Part shown: one piece after another, positions 49,157-57,322 of the stretch | How the letters are laid out: each line of letters begins with the position of its first letter | Position numbering within the stretch: the first letter of the stretch is position 1 | Source: UBA10649 sp963842725 | GTDB taxonomy: Bacteria > Actinomycetota > Actinomycetes > S36-B12 | Reading direction: 5' to 3' | DNA length: 64,000 bases | Assembly: GCA_963842725.1 (NCBI GenBank) | Contig: CAWJHN010000004.1 | Span: forward strand, 496,001-560,000 | The notes under the pieces: model-generated | Told to the model about the DNA's origin: nothing | Seen by the model: only the letters and a program-made list of their open reading frames with translations | Database searches by the model: none | Translations under genes and position numbers: made by a program

Positions 49157-49653
49157 CGGCGCAGTCGTCCCTGCGGCTGCCCGTCCCGACCTCATCGGGC
49201 ATGCGCGAGCTCGGCGCGGCACTCGGCCGGGCGTCCCGCGGAGGTGACGTCATCGTGCTGACGGGTGAGCTCGGAGCCGGAAAGACCACGCTCGCGCAGG
49301 GCATCGGGCAGGGGCTGGGCATCTCCGAGCGCGTCACCAGTCCGACGTTCGTGATCTCGCGCGTGCACCGCAATCCCGGTGGCCGCCCGGATCTCGTGCA
49401 CGTCGATGCCTACCGGCTGGGCTCGTTGGCGGAGATGGACGACCTCGACCTGGAGACGGATCTCGATCACAGCGTCGTGGTCGTCGAGTGGGGTGCCGGG
49501 ATGGCGGACGATCTCTCCGAATCGCGGCTCGAGGTGCTGATCGACAGATCCGGCCAGGAGGCGGACGAGACCCGCGTCGTCACGCTGACGGCGCGCGGCG
49601 GGCACTGGGCGGAGGCCCTGGGTGACCTCGCAACCGGGGTGGCGAGTCGATGA
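49153..49653 (+). CDS. tsaE: tRNA t6A biosynthesis ATPase TsaE
   Basis: TsaE is the ATPase that drives turnover of the TsaB-TsaD complex, which makes N6-threonylcarbamoyladenosine at tRNA position 37. The product is 166 aa, with Walker A GELGAGKTTLAQGIGQGLG near residue 38, SPTFVISRVH, and HVDAYRLGSLAEMDDLDLE. ATG 49153 overlaps the hydrolase stop and the TGA overlaps tsaB, so the t6A genes form one coupled unit. Confidence 0.95.
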   Translation: MTAQSSLRLPVPTSSGMRELGAALGRASRGGDVIVLTGELGAGKTTLAQGIGQGLGISERVTSPTFVISRVHRNPGGRPDLVHVDAYRLGSLAEMDDLDLETDLDHSVVVVEWGAGMADDLSESRLEVLIDRSGQEADETRVVTLTARGGHWAEALGDLATGVASR

Positions 49654-50387
49654 TCCTGGCCTTCGACACCTCGACGGCGCTGACCTCCGTCGCCATCACC
49701 GACGGGGCCGAGGTCGTCGCCGAGTCGCTGCACCTGGACGCCCGGCGTCATGCCGAGGTGCTCGCCCCGATGCTCCGCGACGTGCTCGCCGAGGCCGGCG
49801 TGGGCGCGTCCGGCGTGACCGTGATCGCCTGCGGGGTCGGTCCGGGTCCGTACACCGGCCTGCGGGTGGGCATCGCGACGGCCCTCGCGGTGGGCGCGGC
49901 CTGGGACCGGCCGGTCGTCGGCGTGTGCTCGCTCGACGCCATCGCGGCCGCCGCTCGAGTCGCGCATCCCGACCAGGTGCTCGGGGTGGCGACCGATGCG
50001 CGCCGCCGCGAGGTGTACTGGGCCCGCTACGGAGCCGACGGCACCCGCATGGAGGGTCCGCTCGTGAACCGTCCCGACGAGTTGGCGGACGCCGTTCGAT
50101 CGGGGGTCTGGGCAGGTCACGGAGCCCACGTGCACGCCGACGCGTTCGGCACCGTGCTCGGATCCGACGAGGGCTCGGCGATCACGTATCCGCACGCCAG
50201 CTGGGTCGGTCGCCTTGCTCACGATCTGATTGCGGCAGGCGTGCAGGTCGCCGCGACGCACCTCGAGCTCGACGTGCACGGCGCGGAGGGCGCCGCGACG
50301 TCCTCGGCGCTGGTGGGCCGCACGCTGCTGCCGCCTCAGCCGCTCTACCTGCGTCGGCCCGATGCCGTCGCGTCCGCTCCGTCATGA
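49650..50387 (+). CDS. tsaB: tRNA t6A biosynthesis protein TsaB
   Basis: TsaB is the TsaD-like partner that scaffolds the t6A complex and itself lacks the metal site. The product is 245 aa of ASKHA-type fold: MILAFDTSTALTSVAITDGA at the N-terminus and VGPGPYTGLRVGIATALAVG near residue 65. It starts and stops in 4-base ATGA overlaps with tsaE and rimI. Confidence 0.95.
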   Translation: MILAFDTSTALTSVAITDGAEVVAESLHLDARRHAEVLAPMLRDVLAEAGVGASGVTVIACGVGPGPYTGLRVGIATALAVGAAWDRPVVGVCSLDAIAAAARVAHPDQVLGVATDARRREVYWARYGADGTRMEGPLVNRPDELADAVRSGVWAGHGAHVHADAFGTVLGSDEGSAITYPHASWVGRLAHDLIAAGVQVAATHLELDVHGAEGAATSSALVGRTLLPPQPLYLRRPDAVASAPS

Positions 50388-50872
50388 GCCGCACGCAGAC
50401 CGGCGGCATCGATATCCGCCCGATGCGCTGGTGGCAGGTCAGCAGGGTGCACGAGCTCGAGCTCGGCCTGTTCCCGGAGGACGCCTGGTCGCTCGAGCAG
50501 TTCTGGCAGGAGCTCGGTCAACGGACCCGGCAGTACGTCGTGGCCCTCGACGGGAACGAGGTGCTCGGCTACGCCGGCGTCTTCGTGCTGCCGCCGGACG
50601 CCGACGTGCAGACGATCGGCGTGCGCGCCGATCGGCAGGGGGAGGGCATCGCATCCCGACTGCTCAGCGCCCTCGTTGACGAGGCCGCCCGGCGCGGCGC
50701 CACCCACCTGCTGCTCGAGGTCCGCTCGGACAACGAGCGCGCCATCGGGCTGTACCGGCGATCCGGCTTCGAGTCGATCAGCCGGCGCACGCGCTACTAC
50801 CCCGACGGCGGCGACGCCATCATCATGCGCCGGCCCCTGCGCACCGGCACCATCGCCACGGAGGACATGTGA
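50384..50872 (+). CDS. rimI: Ribosomal protein S18-alanine N-acetyltransferase (GNAT family)
   Basis: A GNAT acetyltransferase of 162 aa; RimI acetylates the N-terminal alanine of S18, although in actinobacteria its range may be wider. The acetyl-CoA motif is VRADRQGEGIASRLLSALVD near residue 80, followed by HLLLEVRSDNERAIGLYRRSGF. ATG 50384 overlaps the tsaB stop, and GTG of tsaD overlaps its TGA. Placement between tsaB and tsaD is the standard actinobacterial order. Confidence 0.92.
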   Translation: MSRTQTGGIDIRPMRWWQVSRVHELELGLFPEDAWSLEQFWQELGQRTRQYVVALDGNEVLGYAGVFVLPPDADVQTIGVRADRQGEGIASRLLSALVDEAARRGATHLLLEVRSDNERAIGLYRRSGFESISRRTRYYPDGGDAIIMRRPLRTGTIATEDM

Positions 50873-51924
50873 GGCCACCATCCGCCGAGCCCCTCGTCCT
50901 GGGCATCGAGACGTCCTGCGACGAGACCGGCATCGGCATCGTCCGCGGTCGCGACCTGCTGGCCAACGAGATCGCCACCAGCGTCGAGGAGCACGCTCGC
51001 TTCGGGGGTGTCGTCCCCGAGGTCGCGAGCCGAGCGCACCTGGAGTCGATCGAGCCCGCGCTGGCCCGAGCGTGCGCGGACGCGGGGGTGACCCTGGCCG
51101 ACGTCGACGTCCTCGCCGTCACGGCCGGGCCCGGACTGGTCGGCGCGCTGCTGGTGGGCGTCGCGACGGCGAAGGCGCTGTCCGTGGCGCTCGGCGTCCC
51201 GGTCTACGGGGTCAATCACCTGGCGAGCCATGTCGTCGTCGACGAGCTCGAGCACGGGCAGCTGCCCGACCCGACCATCGGCCTGCTCGTGTCGGGAGGC
51301 CATTCGTCCCTGCTGCTCGTCTCCGACGACGCCGCCACGATCACCCCGCTCGGGCAGACCCTCGACGACGCCGCGGGGGAGGCGTTCGACAAGGTCGCCC
51401 GACTGCTCGGGCTCCCGTTCCCCGGCGGTCCGTGGATCGATCGGGTGGCCGTCGACGGCGATCCGGCGGCCATCGCCTTCCCACGGGGTCTGACCGCGTC
51501 CGGTGACCTCGAGCGGCACCCCTACGACTTCTCCTTCTCGGGGCTGAAGACCGCGGTGGCCCGCTGGGTTCGGGCCCGGCAGGAGGCCGGCGAGGCGGTT
51601 CCGGTGGCCGACGTCGCCGCGTCGTGCCAGGAGGCGATCGCCGACGTGCTGACCGCGAAGATGGTGGCGGCCTGCCGTGCGCACGGGGTCGAGCACGTCG
51701 TGCTGGGCGGGGGCGTGGCGGCCAACTCGCGGCTGCGGGCGATGGCGCAGGAGCGGTGCGAACGCGCCGGCATCGTGCTGCGCGTGCCCCGGCGCGACCT
51801 GTGCACCGACAACGGCGCCATGGTCGCGGCGCTGGGCTCCCTGCTGGCGCGCCGCGGGGCCCCGGTCTCGGGACTCGACTTCGCGACCACCTCGAACCTG
51901 CCGGTGACCGTGACGGCCTGGTGA
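50869..51924 (+). CDS. tsaD: tRNA t6A transferase TsaD
   Basis: The catalytic subunit that transfers threonylcarbamoyl to A37 of ANN-decoding tRNAs. The product is 351 aa from GTG 50869, with GGAGG 4 bases upstream. LVLGIETSCDETGIG opens the ASKHA fold. The iron ligands are His117 and His121 in VNHLASHVVVDE, with LCTDNGAMVAALGSLLARRG near the end. It is the last gene of the overlapped chain; the next gene starts 81 bases later. Confidence 0.96.
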   Translation: MRPPSAEPLVLGIETSCDETGIGIVRGRDLLANEIATSVEEHARFGGVVPEVASRAHLESIEPALARACADAGVTLADVDVLAVTAGPGLVGALLVGVATAKALSVALGVPVYGVNHLASHVVVDELEHGQLPDPTIGLLVSGGHSSLLLVSDDAATITPLGQTLDDAAGEAFDKVARLLGLPFPGGPWIDRVAVDGDPAAIAFPRGLTASGDLERHPYDFSFSGLKTAVARWVRARQEAGEAVPVADVAASCQEAIADVLTAKMVAACRAHGVEHVVLGGGVAANSRLRAMAQERCERAGIVLRVPRRDLCTDNGAMVAALGSLLARRGAPVSGLDFATTSNLPVTVTAW

Positions 51925-51939
51925 CCACTCGCGTACACT
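51910..51939 (+). promoter_or_regulatory. Possible promoter for the polysaccharide deacetylase
   Basis: GTGACG (51910-51915), 18-base spacer, TACACT (51934-51939), overlapping the tsaD 3' end and 67 bases before the deacetylase start. The -10 is good and the -35 mediocre. Confidence 0.35.
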
Positions 51940-52005
51940 CGAACCCCACTAGCACCTTCTGGCTCACCGGCCTCACGGCTGGCTTCCCCTGGGCGAGGAC
52001 CTCAT

Positions 52006-52767
52006 ATGGGCGTGTTGCGCGCGCGCGCCGTCGTCGTGGCGACGGGCGTTCCCGGGCTGTTCGCGCTCATCGCCACGCTGCTCGCGGTGGGCTCCTCCGG
52101 TCCGGTCGCGTCGGCAGCCGAGGTCACGGCCGACAGACCCTCAACGGCCCCCTTCGGCGTCACCCGGCAGCCCGGCCGGATCGCCACACCGACCGTCGAC
52201 GTCACGTTCCGCATGCGCACGTCGGAGCCCGTCGTGTTCATCACCATCGATGACGGCGTCCACCAGAGCCAGCGCGGCCTGCGCTACGTGGAGGCGACCG
52301 AACTCCCCGTCACCGCGTTCCTGAGCACCTGGACGATCAAGGAGTCGGCCGAGTACTTCCGGCGGATCACGCGCTGGGGCAGCATCCAGAACCACTCGGC
52401 CACCCACGCGAGCATGGCCAAGGAGTCCACCAGCCTGCCGCACGAGATCTGCTACTCCCAGCGCGAGCTGACTCGCGACTTCGGGTCCGAGCCGTGGATG
52501 CTTCGTCCCCCGTACGGCGACGGCCACGACCGGGTCGCCGTCCGGATGACGGCCATCCGGTGCGGCATCAGCCGGATCGTGATGTGGGACGCCGTGGTCG
52601 AGCACGGCAGGGTCATCACGTCCGGCGCAGGGCTCACGCCCGGCAGCATCATCCTCCTGCACTTCACGCCGAGCCTCGAGAAGGACCTCAGGGCCGCCGT
52701 CCGCGCGGCGGCCAGGGCAGGCCTGCGCCCGGCCAGTCTCGCCGACCACCTTCCGGACCGGCCGTGA
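52006..52767 (+). CDS. Secreted polysaccharide deacetylase (NodB domain)
   Basis: A 253-aa exported carbohydrate esterase family 4 protein, expected to remove acetyl groups from cell-wall or surface glycan. A hydrophobic leader (residues ~8-38, ending SAAEV) serves as signal peptide. NodB motifs: TIDDG with catalytic/metal Asp82-Asp83, HSATH with metal ligands His130 and His134, RPPYGDG, and LLHF near the end. Motif 1 has Ile where TFDDG is usual. GAGG at 51995-51998 is the ribosome-binding site for ATG 52006. The exact glycan is unknown. Confidence 0.87.
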   Translation: MGVLRARAVVVATGVPGLFALIATLLAVGSSGPVASAAEVTADRPSTAPFGVTRQPGRIATPTVDVTFRMRTSEPVVFITIDDGVHQSQRGLRYVEATELPVTAFLSTWTIKESAEYFRRITRWGSIQNHSATHASMAKESTSLPHEICYSQRELTRDFGSEPWMLRPPYGDGHDRVAVRMTAIRCGISRIVMWDAVVEHGRVITSGAGLTPGSIILLHFTPSLEKDLRAAVRAAARAGLRPASLADHLPDRP

Positions 52768-52798
52768 GCCACGCCGGACGCGCGACGACGGGAGCCCG

Positions 52799-53728
52799 AT
52801 GAACGCTGCGTGGCACGCCCTGTTCGGCACCTCGCCGGTCGTCGTCGACGGTGGCCTGTCCACCCAGCTCGAGCGACTCGGTCAGGACACGTCCGGGCTG
52901 CTGTGGACCGGTCGCGTCCTGCTCGAGAGCCCGGACGCGATCGCGCGGGCACACACCGCCTACATCTCCGCCGGCGCCGACGTCGTCATCACCTCGAGCT
53001 ACCAGGTATCGCGCCAGGGCTTCGTCCGCGCCGGGATGTCGGCCGCCGAGGCCGACAACGCCCTCGTCGCCAGCACTACCGCGGCCCGGGCGGCCACGCA
53101 GGGCGCCGGCCGGCCGGTGCGCATCGCGGCGAGCGTCGGGCCGTACGGCGCGATCCTGCACGACGGCTCGGAGTACCGCGGCCACTACGGTCGAAGCCGC
53201 GCTGAGCTGGCTGCCTTCCACCGCGAGCGACTGGACGTCCTCGCGGCCACGCGGCCCGACCTGCTCGCGGTCGAGACCATCCCCGACGTGCGAGAGGCGG
53301 AGGCACTGGCCGACGTGCTGCGCGACCATCCCGACCTGCCCGCGTGGATGTCGTTCAGCGCCATGGACGGCACCCGGGTGTGCGCCGGCCAGCCGATCGA
53401 GGAGGCGGTGCTGGTGGCGGCGTCCGTCCCGTCCATGACGGCCGTCGGCGTCAACTGCACGGATCCTCGCTACGTCAGCGAGCTCGTCGAACGGATGCAC
53501 GACGTGACGGACCTGCCGATCGTGGTCTACGCCAATGCGGGCGGTCGCTGGGATCCCGCCGACGGCCAGTGGCACGACGGCGACGGCGACGACGAGGGCG
53601 CCGCCTTCGCGGACGGCCTCGTGGCCCAGTGGCTCGCCGCGGGGGCGACCGCGATCGGCGGCTGCTGCGGCACCGACTCCCGCACGATCAGCCGGATCGC
53701 GAGCCTCCTGCATCCACCGGCTCGGTGA
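52799..53728 (+). CDS. mmuM: Homocysteine S-methyltransferase
   Basis: A 309-aa zinc enzyme that methylates homocysteine to methionine using S-methylmethionine or SAM. Zinc ligands are Cys220 in VGVNCTDPRY and Cys289-Cys290 in IGGCCGTDSRTI. The N-terminus VVVDGGLSTQLERLG is typical of MmuM. GGAG lies before ATG 52799. Its last 41 bases overlap the convergent methyltransferase gene. No permease partner (MmuP) is adjacent. Confidence 0.92.
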   Translation: MNAAWHALFGTSPVVVDGGLSTQLERLGQDTSGLLWTGRVLLESPDAIARAHTAYISAGADVVITSSYQVSRQGFVRAGMSAAEADNALVASTTAARAATQGAGRPVRIAASVGPYGAILHDGSEYRGHYGRSRAELAAFHRERLDVLAATRPDLLAVETIPDVREAEALADVLRDHPDLPAWMSFSAMDGTRVCAGQPIEEAVLVAASVPSMTAVGVNCTDPRYVSELVERMHDVTDLPIVVYANAGGRWDPADGQWHDGDGDDEGAAFADGLVAQWLAAGATAIGGCCGTDSRTISRIASLLHPPAR

Positions 53729-54938
53729 GGATCCGGGCCACCGACCCCGCCCGACGCGTCAGGATGAGCACCGGCCCGCCGCCTTCGATCACCCCGAGAG
53801 AGCGGAGCACCGTGCCCGGCTCGACGTCGACGTCACGTGACTTGACCGTCAGGGTGCGCACGCCGAGGCCCGTCAGCTGCCGTCGCTGCTCCTTCGTGCT
53901 GCCCCGCAGCTCGGCGACGACCCGGTAGCTGCGAAGGACGCCCGGCGTCGCGGGGGGCCCGCTGCTGGTCAGCCACGTGCTGCCGGGGTCGATGCGCTGC
54001 AAGGTCGGATCGGACGTCGTCAACCCGGCCAGGACCCCCGCTCGGACGATCGCCGGGTCGGGCTCGTGCACCCAGGGCCCGACGTGGGCCGCGACGGCGA
54101 TCTCGACCGCTGCGCCCGAGTCCGCCACGACGATGGGGCCGGAACCTGTCATGACCACGGCGCCGCGCGAATGCGGCAGCGCCGGCCACGAGTAGACCGA
54201 GCACTCGACGACGGTGCGGTGGACGCTGACCCACTCGGCCTGCCAGCCCTCGGGGGGAGTGAACGCCGGTGCGACCTTGGCGGCCACCTTGGGGTGCCTG
54301 ATCGACGCGATGAACGGCCACGACGGAGACCATCGCGCCGGGTCGCGCTCGGGCCTGGCCCGACCCGTAGCGAGGTCGCTGGGGCCGGCGGGGTCACGGC
54401 GTGCGGGGTCGACGAACACGACGTCGTCTGCCGTCAGGTCGGCAAGCAGCGGACCAAGGACGCCCGGTGCGGTCGCGTCAAGCCCGAGCACGCGGGCACC
54501 GGGTGCGTTGTGCGCCAGGTAGCGCGCCGTGACCGGGTCCCGCTCGAGGACTGTGACGGCCAGACCCGCCCGCAGGAAAGCCGACACGTCGAATCCCAGT
54601 CCGCCGGTGAGGTCCAGCACGCGGCGGGCACCCGACGCGCGCAGCACCTCGGCCCGCCGGTCGGCCACCTCGGTGCGCGTGGCCTGCTCGAGCCCCGGCC
54701 GCGTCAGCAGCAGACCGCCCGATGCCAGCCCGTAGCGCTGCGTCGCCACCCGCCGCAGGTCCGCCTGGGCGAGTGCTGCGGCCACGCGGTCGGACGGCAG
54801 GTCGGGGAGGGCACGCCGCACCGCTGCGCCGGCCGCGAGGGGATCGCGCGGCGAGCGGCCCAGGGCGGCTGAGGCGGCGGCGAGGGCCTCGTCGGCGTCG
54901 CCCGAGGCCAGCCAGGCGGCGATCTCCGGGTCGCTCAT
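53688..54938 (-). CDS. Class I SAM-dependent methyltransferase with THUMP-like domain
   Basis: A 416-aa methyltransferase of a type widespread in actinobacteria. An N-terminal helical region (residues 1-95) precedes the Rossmann domain: SAM motif RVLDLTGGLGFDVSAFL, acidic VLERDP, and DDVVFVDPARRDP (motif IV). The C-terminal ~100 residues resemble the THUMP-like domain, suggesting an RNA target. The start is ATG 54938; a CAGAAT hexamer 6 bases upstream hints at a leaderless transcript. It diverges from groES and overlaps mmuM tail to tail by 41 bases. The target is not known. Confidence 0.82.
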   Translation of the reverse strand: MSDPEIAAWLASGDADEALAAASAALGRSPRDPLAAGAAVRRALPDLPSDRVAAALAQADLRRVATQRYGLASGGLLLTRPGLEQATRTEVADRRAEVLRASGARRVLDLTGGLGFDVSAFLRAGLAVTVLERDPVTARYLAHNAPGARVLGLDATAPGVLGPLLADLTADDVVFVDPARRDPAGPSDLATGRARPERDPARWSPSWPFIASIRHPKVAAKVAPAFTPPEGWQAEWVSVHRTVVECSVYSWPALPHSRGAVVMTGSGPIVVADSGAAVEIAVAAHVGPWVHEPDPAIVRAGVLAGLTTSDPTLQRIDPGSTWLTSSGPPATPGVLRSYRVVAELRGSTKEQRRQLTGLGVRTLTVKSRDVDVEPGTVLRSLGVIEGGGPVLILTRRAGSVARILTEPVDAGGSRSG

Positions 54939-54974
54939 GGCCCCATTCTGCGCGGTCCGCGGCGGTCCTGTCCG

Positions 54975-55001
54975 CTGGCACTCAACTTGACGGAGTGCTA
55001 A
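54975..55001 (+). promoter_or_regulatory. CIRCE operator (HrcA site) 1
   Basis: CTGGCACTC-N9-GAGTGCTAA: the right arm is the perfect CIRCE half-site and the left arm matches 7 of 9 bases of TTAGCACTC, with the canonical 9-base spacer. It overlaps the groES -35 element, so HrcA binding should block transcription until heat or unfolding stress. Confidence 0.9.
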
Positions 55002-55015
55002 TCGGTGCGTACTGT
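54987..55015 (+). promoter_or_regulatory. Predicted groES-groL promoter
   Basis: TTGACG (54987-54992), 17-base spacer, TACTGT (55010-55015). The -35 lies within the spacer of CIRCE 1 and CIRCE 2 begins just after the -10, so the promoter is flanked by operators. The leader to groES is about 107 bases. Confidence 0.75.
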
Positions 55016-55020
55016 CTGAT

Positions 55021-55047
55021 CTGGCACTCCCCCCCGGGGACTGCCAG
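55021..55047 (+). promoter_or_regulatory. Second, degenerate CIRCE-type operator
   Basis: CTGGCACTC (55021-55029), 9-base spacer, GACTGCCAG (55039-55047). The left arm is identical to that of site 1 and the arms are complementary except at one position. Arm length and spacing equal the CIRCE layout. It starts 46 bases after site 1 and covers the predicted start site. Confidence 0.6.
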
Positions 55048-55129
55048 TCACGATCCACTGAAATGCACCACTGACCCAGCCGATCGCCGTCTCAACCGGC
55101 GGCCCATCGACATCCCGGAGGATGTAACC

Positions 55130-55429
55130 GTGTCGGTCTCCATCAAGCCGCTCGAGGACCGCATTCTGGTCCAGACCCTCGACGCCGAGCAGACCACTGC
55201 TTCCGGCCTCGTAATCCCTGACACCGCCAAGGAGAAGCCCCAGGAGGGCAAGGTCCTGGCCGTTGGCCCGGGCCGTTTCGACGAGGATGGCGAGAAGCGC
55301 ATCCCGCTCGACATCAAGGTCGGTGACATCGTCATCTACAGCAAGTACGGCGGCACCGAGGTCAAGTACGACGGCGAGGAGTACCTCCTGCTGTCCGCCC
55401 GCGACGTGCTCGCCATCGTCGAGAAGTAG
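55130..55429 (+). CDS. groES: Co-chaperonin GroES
   Basis: The heptameric lid of the GroEL folding chamber. The product is 99 aa from GTG 55130, with GGAGG 8 bases upstream. SIKPLEDRILVQTLDAEQTT at the N-terminus, the mobile loop around TTASGLVIPDTAKEKPQEGK, and IVIYSKYGGTEVKYDGEEYL. It is first in the groES-groL operon under CIRCE control. An intercistronic hairpin follows. Confidence 0.97.
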   Translation: MSVSIKPLEDRILVQTLDAEQTTASGLVIPDTAKEKPQEGKVLAVGPGRFDEDGEKRIPLDIKVGDIVIYSKYGGTEVKYDGEEYLLLSARDVLAIVEK

Positions 55430-55447
55430 CCACACCGTCTTTTCGCT

Positions 55448-55493
55448 GACTGGCCCGTCGTGGTGCGCACTTCGCGTCCCCGGCGGGCCAGTC
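55448..55493 (+). promoter_or_regulatory. Intercistronic hairpin between groES and groL
   Basis: GACTGGCCCGTCG (55448-55460) pairs with CGGCGGGCCAGTC (55481-55493), 13 bp with one G-U, closing a 20-base loop. It may act as a partial terminator or as an RNA-processing/stability element between the two genes. Confidence 0.6.
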
Positions 55494-55545
55494 ACATGAC
55501 TGCCCGTCACACCACTAGCACTGTCGTTTGGGAGAGAGCTGACTG

Positions 55546-57174
55546 ATGGCAAAGATTCTTGAATTCGACGAGGACGCGCGACGCAGCCTCGAGCGCGGCG
55601 TCAACGCACTCGCCGACGCCGTGAAGGTGACCCTCGGGCCGAAGGGCCGCAACGTCGTCATCGACAAGAAGTGGGGTGCGCCCACCATCACGAACGATGG
55701 CGTGACGATCGCCCGCGAGATCGAGCTCGAGGATCCGTACGAGAACCTCGGCGCGCAGCTGGCCAAGGAGGTCGCCACCAAGACCAACGACGTCGCCGGC
55801 GACGGCACCACGACGGCCACCGTCCTGGCCCAGGCCATGGTCCGCGAGGGCCTGCGGCAGGTCACGGCCGGCGCCTCCCCCCTCGAGGTCAAGCGGGGCA
55901 TCGAGAAGGCCGTTGCGGCCGTCTCCGAGCGCCTGCTCGACAACGCCCGCGAGGTCGCCGGCAAGGAGGAGATCGCTGACGTCGCCACCATCTCGTCGCA
56001 GGATTCCGAGATCGGCGGCCTGATCGCCGACGCCTTCGACAAGGTCGGCAAGGACGGCGTCATCTCGGTGGAGGAGTCCAGCACCACGTCGCTGGAGCTC
56101 GAGTTCACCGAGGGGATGCAGTTCGACAAGGGCTTCATCTCGGCCTACTTCGTCACGGATCCCGATCGCATGGAGACCGTGTTCGAGGACGCGCGCATCC
56201 TGCTCGTGCAGGGCAAGGTCTCCTCGGTCCAGGAGCTGCTGCCGCTGCTCGAGAAGGTCGTGCAGGCCGGCAAGCCGCTGCTCATCGTGGCCGAGGACGT
56301 CGACGGCGAGGCGCTGTCGACCCTGGTCGTCAACCGCATCCGCGGCACGTTCTCGTCCTGTGCCGTCAAGGCCCCGGCCTTCGGCGATCGTCGCAAGGCG
56401 ATCCTCCAGGACCTCGCCATCCTCACGGGTGCGCAGGTCGTCTCGCCTGAGGTCGGCCTCAAGCTCGACCAGGTCGGTCTCGAGGTGCTGGGTTCCGCGC
56501 GTCGTGTCGTCGTCACCAAGGACAACACGACGATCGTCGACGGCGGCGGCAACCCCGACGACGTCGCCGGTCGCGTCGCGCAGATCCGGGCCGAGATCGA
56601 GCGGTCGGACTCGGACTGGGACAAGGAGAAGCTCCAGGAGCGGCTCGCGAAGATCGCCGGTGGCGTCGTCGTCATCAAGGTCGGCGGTCACACCGAGGTC
56701 GAGCTCAAGGAGAAGAAGCACCGCATCGAGGACGCCGTGTCAGCGACGCGGGCAGCCATCGAGGAGGGCATCGTCTCGGGCGGCGGAACCGCGCTGGTCC
56801 AGGCCGCGTCGGCACTCGACGGCGACCTCGGCCTCACGGGCGACCAGGCGACCGGCGTCGGCATCGTGCGACGCTCGCTGGCCGAGCCGCTGCGCTGGAT
56901 CGCCGAGAACGCGGGCGAGCAGGGCTACGTCGTGGTCTCCAAGGTTGCCGAGCTGCCGGCCGGACACGGCCTCAACGCGGCCACCGGCGAGTACGTCGAC
57001 CTGATTGCGGCCGGCGTCATCGACCCGGTCAAGGTCACCCGCTCCGCGCTGCAGAACGCGGCGTCGATCGCGGCCATGCTCCTGACCACCGAGGCGCTCG
57101 TCGTCGAGAAGAAGGAGGACGAGTCCGAGGACGGCAACGGCCACGGGCACGGCCACCACGGGCATTCGCACTAG
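55546..57174 (+). CDS. groL: Chaperonin GroEL (GroEL1 type, His-rich tail)
   Basis: The 60-kDa chaperonin subunit, 542 aa. Family sequence includes VTLGPKGRNVVIDKKWGAPT, the nucleotide-site NDVAGDGTTTATVLAQAMVR near residue 83, and GGIEKAV-like KRGIEKAVAAVSERL. Instead of a Gly-Gly-Met repeat the C-terminus ends GNGHGHGHHGHSH, as in actinobacterial GroEL1 encoded beside groES, which implies that a second GroEL exists elsewhere. ATG 55546 follows GGGAGAGAG. A terminator lies 15 bases past the stop. Confidence 0.97.
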   Translation: MAKILEFDEDARRSLERGVNALADAVKVTLGPKGRNVVIDKKWGAPTITNDGVTIAREIELEDPYENLGAQLAKEVATKTNDVAGDGTTTATVLAQAMVREGLRQVTAGASPLEVKRGIEKAVAAVSERLLDNAREVAGKEEIADVATISSQDSEIGGLIADAFDKVGKDGVISVEESSTTSLELEFTEGMQFDKGFISAYFVTDPDRMETVFEDARILLVQGKVSSVQELLPLLEKVVQAGKPLLIVAEDVDGEALSTLVVNRIRGTFSSCAVKAPAFGDRRKAILQDLAILTGAQVVSPEVGLKLDQVGLEVLGSARRVVVTKDNTTIVDGGGNPDDVAGRVAQIRAEIERSDSDWDKEKLQERLAKIAGGVVVIKVGGHTEVELKEKKHRIEDAVSATRAAIEEGIVSGGGTALVQAASALDGDLGLTGDQATGVGIVRRSLAEPLRWIAENAGEQGYVVVSKVAELPAGHGLNAATGEYVDLIAAGVIDPVKVTRSALQNAASIAAMLLTTEALVVEKKEDESEDGNGHGHGHHGHSH

Positions 57175-57188
57175 ATACGACCATCCAG

Positions 57189-57222
57189 AAGGGCCCCGGA
57201 GCGATCGCGCTCCGGGGCCCTT
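57189..57222. terminator. Bidirectional terminator between groL and whiB
   Basis: A perfect 15-bp stem (57189-57203 with 57208-57222) with loop ATCG, flanked on the groL side by AG and followed by CCGCTTTC. It lies between convergent genes. Confidence 0.9.
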
Positions 57223-57260
57223 CCGCTTTCCAAGTCCGGTCCCCCCGGGTCCCCCCCTCC

Positions 57261-57322
57261 GCCGAGCGGGGAGTTGTCGGGGCCGAATTCGCCGAAACCA
57301 CCCCGACAAATCCCCACTCGGC
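57261..57322. repeat. Long imperfect inverted repeat (22-base arms)
   Basis: Arms 57261-57282 and 57301-57322 are complementary at 20 of 22 positions, with an 18-base centre containing GAATTC. C-runs (57242-57258) and G-runs (57324-57350) extend the symmetry outward. It stands after a separate complete terminator, so it is not needed to end groL. Its form is like an intergenic palindromic repeat (REP-like or MITE-like), but only one copy lies in this window. Confidence 0.7.

Noticed and set aside
55514..55540. A third CIRCE-like half-site (CTAGCACTG) in the groES-groL gap
   Set aside because: The expected second arm 9 bases on (AGAGAGCTG) does not match, so it is probably chance.
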